61,939 nucleotides of DNA, from assembly GCA_018336015.1 (NCBI GenBank), contig JAGXQZ010000074.1:1-61939 (forward strand). The letters run 5' to 3'. A program made the position numbers and the translations under genes. Positions 43,656-51,894 of this stretch are shown here, piece after piece (position 1 is the stretch's first letter; every line of letters starts with the position of its first letter). This DNA comes from Algoriphagus sp. Its GTDB lineage: Bacteria; Bacteroidota; Bacteroidia; Cytophagales; Cyclobacteriaceae. Below the pieces are notes generated by a model that saw nothing but the letters and a program-made list of their open reading frames with translations, had not been told where the DNA came from and searched no databases.

Positions 43656-45241
43656 GAATTGGTTATGAATCGGGTAGTAAGTTTATTGCCATTATTAAAT
43701 GAGACCAAAAGGCTTTGAGCTGGTAAAAGGCTGTTATACCCATTAGCAAACTCGTAAGGAACAACTTGAATGCTATTAAATCCTTCAAATTCCAGAAGTA
43801 AGGTGTTCAAAAGTTGAATTTTTGAAGGTGAAACAAATTCGGGATCTATACCAGGGTGGAGATAAAATCTGGCATCAATCAGGGATTTGCCATCGTAGTT
43901 TAAAATTTCATCTACAATTTCAAAACCATTACTGATTCGTTTAAACTCACGCTGATGAAGTTGATTTCCAAAGCCGTCATGAAGCGCTATTACATGATCA
44001 GATGTTTCCTTTTTGAAGGTAACTTTTGCTCGCTTAGCTACCCTGAATCCTGCCCATACTTGGGAAGAGTTTTTTCGATCTAAAGTAACTGTATTATGAG
44101 CTAAGGTACTTCTCTCCCAATCCCGTCTTGGGCTAATGGTGTAGGTCGAGATTCCCGGATCCACAATAACCGGTACCTGTCCTTGGTGCAATACAAATGA
44201 AAAAGTATCCGCATGAGCATGTCCGGGCTGGTAGCTAGGCTTGATCCCTTCCATATCTGCAACCAACCTTAAGTCCCTTGATACCAATTTCCTATAGCCT
44301 GACTCATTTAGGGGTTTATTCGCTGAATTAAGACCTATACACTTTTCAATTCCTTTTAGAAAAACGGGGGCATAGGCTATACCTTCTGTGGTATCATTAA
44401 AATGGGGTAGCGAACCATTTGGAAAAGTCAAATGACTCAACCATCCCAACATCAACTCTGCCTTTTCTTTCAAAATGAATTTCAATTCATATTGATTTGG
44501 AGAGAGGTAATAGGCTTCCAAAACTCGAAATAGAATAATCTGATGGTACATGGGGGTGAGTTCGTAATGGGCTCCATCAGCTAAAATCTGTTCATCTAGT
44601 TGGGACTTTAAAAGTTTAGATGATTTTTTTATCCATTCCTGATGATTAAAAAATAATGCTCCCATCCACCATGCGAAGGCATTTTCAAGCAGGTGATTCG
44701 CTAAAAGATGAAATTCAAGATTTTTTGATAGGTAAGTCACCTCGGCACCAAGGTATTTGATTAATTCCTCTTTGGAGGATTGATCGATTTCTTGCGTAGA
44801 AAGAAACCGAATCAAATTCATGATTCGAAGGGAGGCTGGATAAGGCTCAAGGGGAAGTTTACCCGTCCAAAGCCAAGAATAAATATCGCTTACTAAATCA
44901 ATTTTGACCTTAACCGAAACATCCTCTTGTTTTAAAAAGTCCAGGTATTGAAGGTTATAATTCCAGAGTTTGCCGTGGGTTTGATCGTTCCAGTCTACCG
45001 AAGATTTGGGATAACTTCTTGTGAGGTTTAAATATTCAAAGTGGAAATGGTTCAATTCCACTTTAAGGTAATAATGGATTGCAGGAGCATCAAAAAAGCT
45101 AAGTTTTAGAGTTTCGGTTAGTGAAATCTGGAAAGTGGAAAGCGGTCCGACTTTGGTCAACCTATTTTTCACCTGGTAAATCGCTTGGATTGGCTTTAGG
45201 TGAATAAGGGTATAAAAAAGTGTTTTAAACTTGGAGATCAT
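43652..45241 (-). CDS. heparinase II/III family protein
   Basis: This 529-residue protein has an N-terminal helical toroid (about 60-300) and a C-terminal beta-sandwich. The conserved stretch PGHAHADTFSFVLHQGQVPVI around residue 345, YTISPRRDWERSTLAHNT and DGFGNQLHQREF contain the family His/Tyr/Arg residues. Family members cleave uronic-acid polysaccharides by beta-elimination. Inside synthesis loci like this one they may trim or edit the product. There is no clear signal peptide, which is odd for a lyase acting on finished polymer. The gene is coupled to the downstream glycosyltransferase. Confidence 0.88.
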   Translation of the reverse strand: MISKFKTLFYTLIHLKPIQAIYQVKNRLTKVGPLSTFQISLTETLKLSFFDAPAIHYYLKVELNHFHFEYLNLTRSYPKSSVDWNDQTHGKLWNYNLQYLDFLKQEDVSVKVKIDLVSDIYSWLWTGKLPLEPYPASLRIMNLIRFLSTQEIDQSSKEELIKYLGAEVTYLSKNLEFHLLANHLLENAFAWWMGALFFNHQEWIKKSSKLLKSQLDEQILADGAHYELTPMYHQIILFRVLEAYYLSPNQYELKFILKEKAELMLGWLSHLTFPNGSLPHFNDTTEGIAYAPVFLKGIEKCIGLNSANKPLNESGYRKLVSRDLRLVADMEGIKPSYQPGHAHADTFSFVLHQGQVPVIVDPGISTYTISPRRDWERSTLAHNTVTLDRKNSSQVWAGFRVAKRAKVTFKKETSDHVIALHDGFGNQLHQREFKRISNGFEIVDEILNYDGKSLIDARFYLHPGIDPEFVSPSKIQLLNTLLLEFEGFNSIQVVPYEFANGYNSLLPAQSLLVSFNNGNKLTTRFITNS

Positions 45242-45400
45242 GGATTTGATTTATCGCTGAGAACGAAAAGGTTTCACTCAACGATCGAAACAGTATCATT
45301 CATTTAACTAAACTAACAAAGAGTTCTCTTGCAGCGGGAACTGAATGCATCCTTAGCTAGCTCCGATTGAACCAACCAATTAATCGATAATAATTCCAAA

Positions 45401-45457
45401 TCAAGTTATGAGACTTTCGATAGCTGCAAAGCTGACTTTGGTGGTATTCACAAAATC
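45401..45457 (-). pseudogene. remnant of a bidomain oxidoreductase 3' end
   Basis: On the minus strand these bases read DFVNTTKVSFAAIESLIT-stop. The C terminus of the intact oxidoreductase encoded at 46201-48321 contains DLINTTKASFAAIESLKKG, so 13 of 16 residues match. No open frame continues upstream. This is a short leftover of a paralogous or older copy of that gene, now separated from it by the methyltransferase gene. The surrounding 250-bp spacer (45242-45491) holds nothing else recognisable. Confidence 0.65.
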
Positions 45458-45491
45458 AAAAAAAAATGCCACTTACTTCGTGTAACTAATT

Positions 45492-46193
45492 TTATTTACG
45501 AAAACAGCCAATTAAAATTACTCTAAATGATTTAAGAAAATCAAAGGCATTCACTGCTCGTTCATAAAGTATACCAAGTAAATAAGCGGGCCAAATACCT
45601 CTTAAATATTCGGGTCTACCTTCGATTAAATCCAATGTTTCAATACACAAACCTGCATCCTTAGCAAGTTTAGAAAGGTCTTTCTTGGAATTAGCATTAT
45701 AAAAGGTTGGAAAAGTATCATCCTCATCTCTCCCCCTCATTTTATTGACATACTGATGAAATGAATGAGGAGTAAGTCTTGAGATGGTTGGTACGTAATG
45801 GTATTTGTTTGGCGTTTTAATTAAAAATTTCCCACCAGGCTTTAATACTCTTTTAACCTCGTTAAAAATAAGTAATGGTTCATCCAAGTGCTCCATTACG
45901 TTGTCTGAAAAGACTAAATCAAAGGAATCATTTGGATATGGAATTTGGTTAGCATCCGCTACTTTTCCTTCATCGAGAAAAGGATTATCAACAACTCTTG
46001 GATCGAGATCAATCCCACAGATTTTTTTTGCCAATCCTCTGAAATCCATGTAAGAAATAATTCCTGCACCTGCACCAAGGTCTAAAACCGTGAATTCAGA
46101 TTTAATTTCTTTCTTAATTCTTTCTCTAAAAAGATGATCATCCCAATTATTGCTAAAATTTGGGTAAAACTTTTGGTCTAAATATTTCTTCAT
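45492..46193 (-). CDS. class I SAM-dependent methyltransferase
   Basis: This 233-residue protein has motif I VLDLGAGAGIISYM (about 37-50), acidic motif GIDLDPRV, DLVFSDNVMEHLDEP (about 87-101) and KPGGKFLIKTPN, all of the Methyltransf_11 type. Within this locus it may methylate a sugar of the repeat unit or its lipid-linked precursor. It is 7 bp before the bidomain oxidoreductase stop side and lies between that gene and a short remnant of a related oxidoreductase, so it may have been inserted by recombination. Confidence 0.85.
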   Translation of the reverse strand: MKKYLDQKFYPNFSNNWDDHLFRERIKKEIKSEFTVLDLGAGAGIISYMDFRGLAKKICGIDLDPRVVDNPFLDEGKVADANQIPYPNDSFDLVFSDNVMEHLDEPLLIFNEVKRVLKPGGKFLIKTPNKYHYVPTISRLTPHSFHQYVNKMRGRDEDDTFPTFYNANSKKDLSKLAKDAGLCIETLDLIEGRPEYLRGIWPAYLLGILYERAVNAFDFLKSFRVILIGCFRK

Positions 46194-46200
46194 GCCTTGA

Positions 46201-48321
46201 TTATATTGATACCCAAACTCCTTTTTTCAAACTCTCTATCGCCGCAAAACTGGCTTTGGTAGTATTAATCAAGTCGTCCATTGGAATTATGGGATTTCCT
46301 CCTTTTTGAATGGAGTCAATCAATAGATTAAACTGGTACTGATGCCCCTTATCCTGACTAGAAGAAGCTGAACTGAAATTCTTAAAACCATAAGCAGTAA
46401 GTTTTATCCAGTTATCCATGATCAGGGTTCTTTCTTGATGAAATACTTCCACCCGCTCCTTAGAATAGGCTTTAGAACCATTTGCAAAGTAATTGATCAC
46501 CCCGTTGGTGCCATTCTCATATTTCAATAGAATCGTAGCATTATCCGTATTTTCCTTTGGACTAATTCCCATAGAAGACATGCAAACTGATTTCACTTTT
46601 GATCCAGCCAAGTAGCTGATCAAATCGATAAAATGGCAAGCCTCACCGATGATTCTCCCCCCTCCTACTTCCATATCATGCACCCATACATTGGCAGGGA
46701 TCATTCCCGCATTCATGGTGGCTATAATATTCATGGGCGTGTTTCCAGATCCCAAAGCCTTTTTCATCTGAATGGCTAAAGGCGCAAAACGTCTATTAAA
46801 GCCTACTGAAACCGTTTTTCCTGATTCAACATAGGCTTCTACCACTGCATCGAGTTCTTCTTGATTCAATGCCAAAGGCTTCTCGACAAACACATGTTTT
46901 CCAGCTTTGAGGGCATCAATGACTATGCGTGCATGAGCATTATGGCGAGTGGTCACCATGACCAAATCCACATCCGAATCCTTCAAAATTAGATTATTGT
47001 CTGTTGTGGATTGTGCAACTCCAAATTTCTTGGCTAAGGTAGTACCTGAAAGTCCCGCCGAACTGGAGATAAATTTAAGTTTGGCGGGTGTTTTCTTCAG
47101 ACATGGAAGAATCATCCCTGATGTGAAATTCCCTGCCCCAATTATTCCAACTGTCCCCTTCCCAGCCTTAAAGGCGTTCGAGTTAATAGAAACGGAGCGC
47201 TGAGGTTCACCTGATTTATCCGGATAGATCAAAATACTCGCAATGGATTTGCTTCCACTCATGTCCCCATAGATCTGCTGACACTGATCCAAAGGAACAC
47301 GCTCGGTAATCAAGGGTTCTACCTGAATAGATTTGGATGCAAGTGCTTGAAGAATCGCTTCGAAATTTCGTTTTTCTGTCCAACGGACATAAGGTAGCGG
47401 ATAGTCCTGCCCTTTTTGCTCATAGGTCTCATCGTAGCGACCGGGTCCGTAAGAACAAGAAACCTGAAAGGTCAACTCCTTTTCAAAAAAGTCTGCACGG
47501 GAAATATCCAATCCTATCACCCCAACCAAGATAATTCGTCCCTTCTTTCTGGACATTTTGGCTGATTGAGAAATAATCTCATTGCTTTTATTGGAGGCAG
47601 TGATGAGTACGGCATCCGCTCCTACCCCTTGCGTAAAATCTTTTACAAAAGCCACTTGATCAATTCCCTCCCCCGGATTTACCGCAGTAATCCCAAAAGA
47701 AGAGGCTAGTGCAACCTTAGAAGAATCATAGTCAAAACCGATTACCTGACATCCATTGGCCTTCAGCAACTGGGCAGTAATCAAACCAATTAATCCTAAA
47801 CCCACAACTACCACGGTCTCACCAAAGGTAGGATTAGCTAAGCGAATACCTTGCAGGCCTATAGCACCAATCACCGTAAACGCGGCTTCTTCATCTGTAA
47901 CTCCATCCGGGATTTTAGCTACTAGGTTTTTGGGAACAGATACATATTCCGCATGATGCCCATTGGAAGCAACCCGATCTCCAACAGAAAACTCCTCTAC
48001 TCCTTTTCCAACTGCGATTACCTTTCCCACATTACAATAACCAAGTGGTAAAGGTTGACCCAATTTATTGAAAACAGCATTGATAGTCGGTTGTAGACCG
48101 TCCGTCTTCACCTTATTGATGACTTCTTTGACCTTATCCGGCTGCTGACGGGCTTTTTGCAAAAAATTAGCTTTACCAAATTCTACTAACATTCGCTCGG
48201 TTCCTAGAGAGACCAAAGAACGAGTAGTTTGAATCAATACCTGACCGGGCTTTACCAGTGGTGCAGGAACTTCTTCTAGGATGGTATCTCCGTTTTTAAG
48301 GTCCTGAATGATCTGCTTCAT
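46201..48321 (-). CDS. bidomain oxidoreductase (zinc-type ADH plus Gfo/Idh/MocA)
   Basis: This 706-residue fusion has an N-terminal MDR alcohol-dehydrogenase domain (about 1-365), with GVEEFSVGDRVASNG and the cofactor motif VVGLGLIGLITAQ (about 172-184). It also has a C-terminal Gfo/Idh/MocA domain (about 385-706), with GIIGAGNFTSGMI and VEKPLALN. Such fusions are common in Bacteroidota surface polysaccharide loci, often next to heparinase-type genes as here; the reaction is not established. The ADH part lacks an obvious structural zinc cysteine cluster. A HisF-like fragment ends 5 bp upstream. Confidence 0.9.
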   Translation of the reverse strand: MKQIIQDLKNGDTILEEVPAPLVKPGQVLIQTTRSLVSLGTERMLVEFGKANFLQKARQQPDKVKEVINKVKTDGLQPTINAVFNKLGQPLPLGYCNVGKVIAVGKGVEEFSVGDRVASNGHHAEYVSVPKNLVAKIPDGVTDEEAAFTVIGAIGLQGIRLANPTFGETVVVVGLGLIGLITAQLLKANGCQVIGFDYDSSKVALASSFGITAVNPGEGIDQVAFVKDFTQGVGADAVLITASNKSNEIISQSAKMSRKKGRIILVGVIGLDISRADFFEKELTFQVSCSYGPGRYDETYEQKGQDYPLPYVRWTEKRNFEAILQALASKSIQVEPLITERVPLDQCQQIYGDMSGSKSIASILIYPDKSGEPQRSVSINSNAFKAGKGTVGIIGAGNFTSGMILPCLKKTPAKLKFISSSAGLSGTTLAKKFGVAQSTTDNNLILKDSDVDLVMVTTRHNAHARIVIDALKAGKHVFVEKPLALNQEELDAVVEAYVESGKTVSVGFNRRFAPLAIQMKKALGSGNTPMNIIATMNAGMIPANVWVHDMEVGGGRIIGEACHFIDLISYLAGSKVKSVCMSSMGISPKENTDNATILLKYENGTNGVINYFANGSKAYSKERVEVFHQERTLIMDNWIKLTAYGFKNFSSASSSQDKGHQYQFNLLIDSIQKGGNPIIPMDDLINTTKASFAAIESLKKGVWVSI

Positions 48322-48326
48322 GTTTG

Positions 48327-48737
48327 TTATTTAAAAAGTCTAAACTTTTCTTCTCTATTGGGATAATTGATCAGTACAGCGCGGTGCTTTCCTTTGAAAA
48401 CAAAAAGGCTTCCAGCTGCTACACCAATAATTTTATAGTTCGAGATGATGGATTTCACATCTTCTAAGCTTCCAGCGCCTCCCAATACAGTCATTGGGAA
48501 ATCTGTAAGTTCTCTGACAGTGGATATCAATGAAAGATCATAACCACTCATTGTCCCATCTTTATCAATGGAATTTATTACCAATTCACCAACTCCAATT
48601 TCATTTAATTCTTGAATGAATTCTTTCAACTTTACTCCTGTCTTTTCTTTTCCGTTTTTGATGTGTAAATCGTATCTGCTTTGAAAAAGAAAACTTTCTA
48701 CTTTAGAAAAACCACCATCACCCTTTATCGAAGTAGT
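48327..48737 (-). pseudogene. HisF-like cyclase C-terminal half, 5'-truncated
   Basis: The frame is open from a TAA at 48738-48740 to the stop at 48327. Homology to HisF/WbuZ-type imidazole-glycerol-phosphate synthase cyclase covers about 120 residues: SRYDLHIKNGKEKTGV, GVGELVINSIDKDGTMSGYDLSL and VLGGAGSLEDVKSI, then GVAAGSLFVF. This is the C-terminal half-barrel. The first half, including the catalytic aspartate of strand five, is missing, and no ATG precedes the match; only a TTG at 48629 could start it. In related loci an intact HisF feeds ammonia to a WbpG-type amidotransferase. Here it looks like a decaying remnant, though independent folding of HisF half-barrels is known. Confidence 0.8.
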
Positions 48738-48897
48738 TTACTTTACCGAAATCGACCAGCAAGCGTTAGGTGCAAGCGGAAACGAGCATCATAGCCGTAT
48801 GGATCAAGAGTTCACCGGAGGAAAGGCGGTCGGTGGGAACGGTGGCAGCTCTGGTGGTTCCAGATTTAACGGACTAAAGGATCTGAAACATAAATAA
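48685..48897 (+). pseudogene. foreign gene-end fragment, unidentified
   Basis: On the plus strand an open frame of about 70 codons, without its own start, ends at TAA 48895-48897. Its last part reads QALGASGNEHHSRMDQEF followed by a Gly/Ser-rich stretch and NGLKDLKHK. The DNA from about 48740 is visibly GC-richer than the AT-rich genes around it and has codon-like structure. It adjoins the break point of the HisF fragment. I do not recognise the protein; it may be the tail of a gene brought in when hisF was broken. Confidence 0.4.
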
Positions 48898-48912
48898 TAA
48901 AGATGTAGGATT

Positions 48913-50019
48913 TCAGTTAACTAAATAATTTTTAGAAACAATTGCTGAAAATTCCATGTACCTAGATTCAGCATTGTTTTGATTGACAAATTCTTTAATT
49001 CGCAATTGAACATTACTATCGTAGATAATTGGACTTTTAAGACTATTTAAATCTGATTCAATGTTTTCCCCCATTCTATAAACAAATGGTTCGTCAACAA
49101 GATTAGGCATACCTGTAACATAGAGAGGTAATCCTCTTGATAACATAAACAATGCTTTGTTTGGTAATGTGGTAACATCATCAGAAATATTACCATCTAT
49201 GTATGGTACAAAGGCAGCTAACGAAGTATCTGTATTTAAATCTTTAAAATCTGTTTGAGGATAAAATTTAACAATACCAAATATACTAATCCTCTTTATC
49301 AGAATCTTTGCAGATTTATCAATTGGGCCAACAAAATGGATTTCAATATCAAGATTATTATCAAGAATCATTTTACATAGTATAGTAATATAATCCACAT
49401 TAAGTCTATTATTTATATAGCCCCAGAATAATAACACGTTGCGTCTCTTCTTAAATAAAGGCTGAGTATACTCCGAGTTAGTCCATGGTAAAAAAAGCTT
49501 AGAACTTTTAAAAACATCTAGTTGGTCCTTCAAAGGGTAGGAAACACTTAATACTTCATCACTCATTTCACAAGTTTTCGAAAGCACCTGCACTAAAGGT
49601 CTTTTATATCCTAATATAGCCCTACACCAAAAATCATCATTGATTATTGTAATTATTTTGTTATTTTGAAAAATCTTTTTTAAGAAATAATAATCATAAT
49701 TAAAATTAATGATTATCGCTTCGCCTGAGTCAACTTCCTTTAATTTTAATCTCATTGAAATTATGACAACAACAGAGTTTATCCAATGTAAGAATCTGGT
49801 TAATCGCAATTTATGGTGAATCAATTGATACGTCTGGATAAACTTAATACCTTCCGACATACTCTGTTTTGCTTCATTAAATTGAAATATGTATTTCGGC
49901 TTTAAAAGAAACACAACATCATGACCATGATCGACAAGCATTCTTGCAAGTTGGTGTCGCAATCTTGGGGGTTCTGACCAAGATGTTTTAGTCACAAAAA
50001 TATATTTTTTCTTTTCCAA
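48913..50019 (-). CDS. glycosyltransferase (GT4-like)
   Basis: This 368-residue protein appears to be a GT-B glycosyltransferase. It has an N-terminal FVTKTSWSEPPRLRHQLARMLVDHGHDVVFL-type Rossmann region (about 8-40), a GYINNRLNVDYI donor-domain start (about 195-206) and a late LPNKALFMLSRGLPLYVTG block (about 290-308). The apparent start is TTG at 50019; a GTG eight codons in is the alternative. Codon use is very AT-rich like its upstream neighbours. It lies 51 bp after the amidotransferase gene. Sugar specificity is unknown. Confidence 0.75.
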   Translation of the reverse strand: MEKKKYIFVTKTSWSEPPRLRHQLARMLVDHGHDVVFLLKPKYIFQFNEAKQSMSEGIKFIQTYQLIHHKLRLTRFLHWINSVVVIISMRLKLKEVDSGEAIIINFNYDYYFLKKIFQNNKIITIINDDFWCRAILGYKRPLVQVLSKTCEMSDEVLSVSYPLKDQLDVFKSSKLFLPWTNSEYTQPLFKKRRNVLLFWGYINNRLNVDYITILCKMILDNNLDIEIHFVGPIDKSAKILIKRISIFGIVKFYPQTDFKDLNTDTSLAAFVPYIDGNISDDVTTLPNKALFMLSRGLPLYVTGMPNLVDEPFVYRMGENIESDLNSLKSPIIYDSNVQLRIKEFVNQNNAESRYMEFSAIVSKNYLVN

Positions 50020-50070
50020 TTAAAGACAGTTACTATTACAAATACAACCTATAATTTATTTGATTAGAAA

Positions 50071-51891
50071 CTATTCTTCTTGATATAATCGAGGTATTGA
50101 ATTAACCCGTTTAATCACATCAACAAAGTCTAGACCAAGGGTATCAAGGTACCACCGAATATTCTTATATCTTGGTGTATTTTCATCCTCAACTAATCTA
50201 AGTGCTTCATCTCGACTTATTTGACCTTCACGAATCTGATTACTTCTAAATGTGTCATGTTCCGTAAAACCAGCTATAGTATAATATAAATAATTGTAAA
50301 AGGCAGCTGTTCCATCCCCTATTCTCCATGTTGTACTGGTATCAACAGCAAGCTCCCAATCGTATTCTTCGAGTATATTATTTACTACATTCTCGTCCCA
50401 TCTCCAATAATCAAACAAGTGGAAGTAATCACTCTTTTCTGTAAAACTTCTATAATATTCACCTGAAATTGTGTCCCAGAGTGAGTTATTGAAATATCCA
50501 GGGCTCTCTGCCATTGCTTTTATTCTTTTGATCTGGTACCTAATCTGTTTTCTTATACCATTCATATAGACTTTTTCTTCCTCGAAATCTGGAGGTATAC
50601 CGAGAAACCCAGCCTTGAAATGAGTCACTTCTAGTGGATTCACACCCCACAAGTTGAGATTGATACCAGTTTGATTCTTGACAGTTTCAACATATCTAAA
50701 AAAATGTTTGTCTCCAGCAGTCAAAATGCTAATCATTCCAAGATTGGGTGCCTTCAACCACGCAATAAGATTTGTTGCTATATTCTTTCTTTTTTTGACA
50801 ATATCTGCAGCCACAATGATATTCTCTACTCCTATCTTCGAACACATCCTACTAATATTTCGTCTTCCCAAATCAGTAACCATACCCCAATCGTAGGTAT
50901 ATGTGATTGGCTTCATCTTTAGCTCATTTACAATTAAATGAAGGCCATAACAACTATCTCTGCCACCAGAAAATGGGACGATGCATTCAGGTCCTGATTT
51001 TCGCCTATAGGGTTCTAATAGCGTAAACAATTCCTCCTTAGGCTTAGGAGTATTTCTCAACTTGTAATTGCGACAATAATTACAAACACCATTAGAATCG
51101 AAATATATGAATGGCATAGTTTCTGGCAAAATACACTTTGTACATCGCCTTAATTTATGCTTAGGGTAAACAAGCAATTTCTCTTGCTCGAAATCATCGA
51201 TGAATTTGGGAATTAGATCCACATTTCGTCTTGGTTTATCGTTAATCTGCATACTGTCGCAAATAGGAACTTTCAAGACTATATGGTTATTAAGTAGTTG
51301 CTTAATATTTGAACAACCTACTTTTGATAGGGGATATTTCTCTGATGAGAAATAAATAATTGCTTCTTTTTCTCCATAAAATAAGCTTCCATTATTTGAA
51401 TATAACAGTAATTCTCCAGTTAAAATATTTAGAAGGGCGCAACTTTGGGTGCCACTACATCTTGATATTATTTCATTTGCAGAATCACGAAATAATCCTC
51501 CTTTCGACATATAATCGATTACAACAGCAATAATTGATTCAGAATCAATTTCCATTTTACGCTCAACATTAACACTGGACCATACCTCTTCCTCATTAAC
51601 AATAATACCATTATGAAGAAGACACAAACCATCTCGATAGACAGGTTGATTGTCAGATAGACCATTAGTAATTAACCTACTGTGACCCATAATAAAACTT
51701 GTCTTAATCTTTGACAACTCAGATTTTAATTTTACAATATCATAGTCTGCCCTAATGATTGTGTATTTCCCATCACTATGATAAATGTATCCACTAGAAT
51801 CTCTGCCACGTTGACGTGCATGTTGAGATAAGATTTTTAAATCTCTATTTTTAATAATTCTATCACCAACTAAACCAAATATTCCACACAT
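50071..51891 (-). CDS. class II glutaminase fused to WbpG-type N-acetyl sugar amidotransferase
   Basis: This 606-residue protein has two parts. Residues about 1-225 are a class II (Ntn) glutamine amidotransferase: nucleophile Cys2 in MCGIFG, GHSRLITNG (69-77), NQPV and LLHNGIIVN. Residues about 245-606 match the WbpG/PseA-like N-acetyl sugar amidotransferase family, with a four-cysteine zinc site (Cys250, 253, 270, 273) and PP-loop SGGRDS (308-313). The glutaminase would release ammonia in cis, and the ATP-dependent part would convert an acetamido to an acetamidino group on a nucleotide sugar. In P. aeruginosa, WbpG instead uses separate HisH2 and HisF2. Neighbouring WbpA/B/D/E-like genes suggest a 2,3-diamino-uronic acid substrate. 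Confidence 0.88.
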   Translation of the reverse strand: MCGIFGLVGDRIIKNRDLKILSQHARQRGRDSSGYIYHSDGKYTIIRADYDIVKLKSELSKIKTSFIMGHSRLITNGLSDNQPVYRDGLCLLHNGIIVNEEEVWSSVNVERKMEIDSESIIAVVIDYMSKGGLFRDSANEIISRCSGTQSCALLNILTGELLLYSNNGSLFYGEKEAIIYFSSEKYPLSKVGCSNIKQLLNNHIVLKVPICDSMQINDKPRRNVDLIPKFIDDFEQEKLLVYPKHKLRRCTKCILPETMPFIYFDSNGVCNYCRNYKLRNTPKPKEELFTLLEPYRRKSGPECIVPFSGGRDSCYGLHLIVNELKMKPITYTYDWGMVTDLGRRNISRMCSKIGVENIIVAADIVKKRKNIATNLIAWLKAPNLGMISILTAGDKHFFRYVETVKNQTGINLNLWGVNPLEVTHFKAGFLGIPPDFEEEKVYMNGIRKQIRYQIKRIKAMAESPGYFNNSLWDTISGEYYRSFTEKSDYFHLFDYWRWDENVVNNILEEYDWELAVDTSTTWRIGDGTAAFYNYLYYTIAGFTEHDTFRSNQIREGQISRDEALRLVEDENTPRYKNIRWYLDTLGLDFVDVIKRVNSIPRLYQEE

Positions 51892-51894
51892 ATT

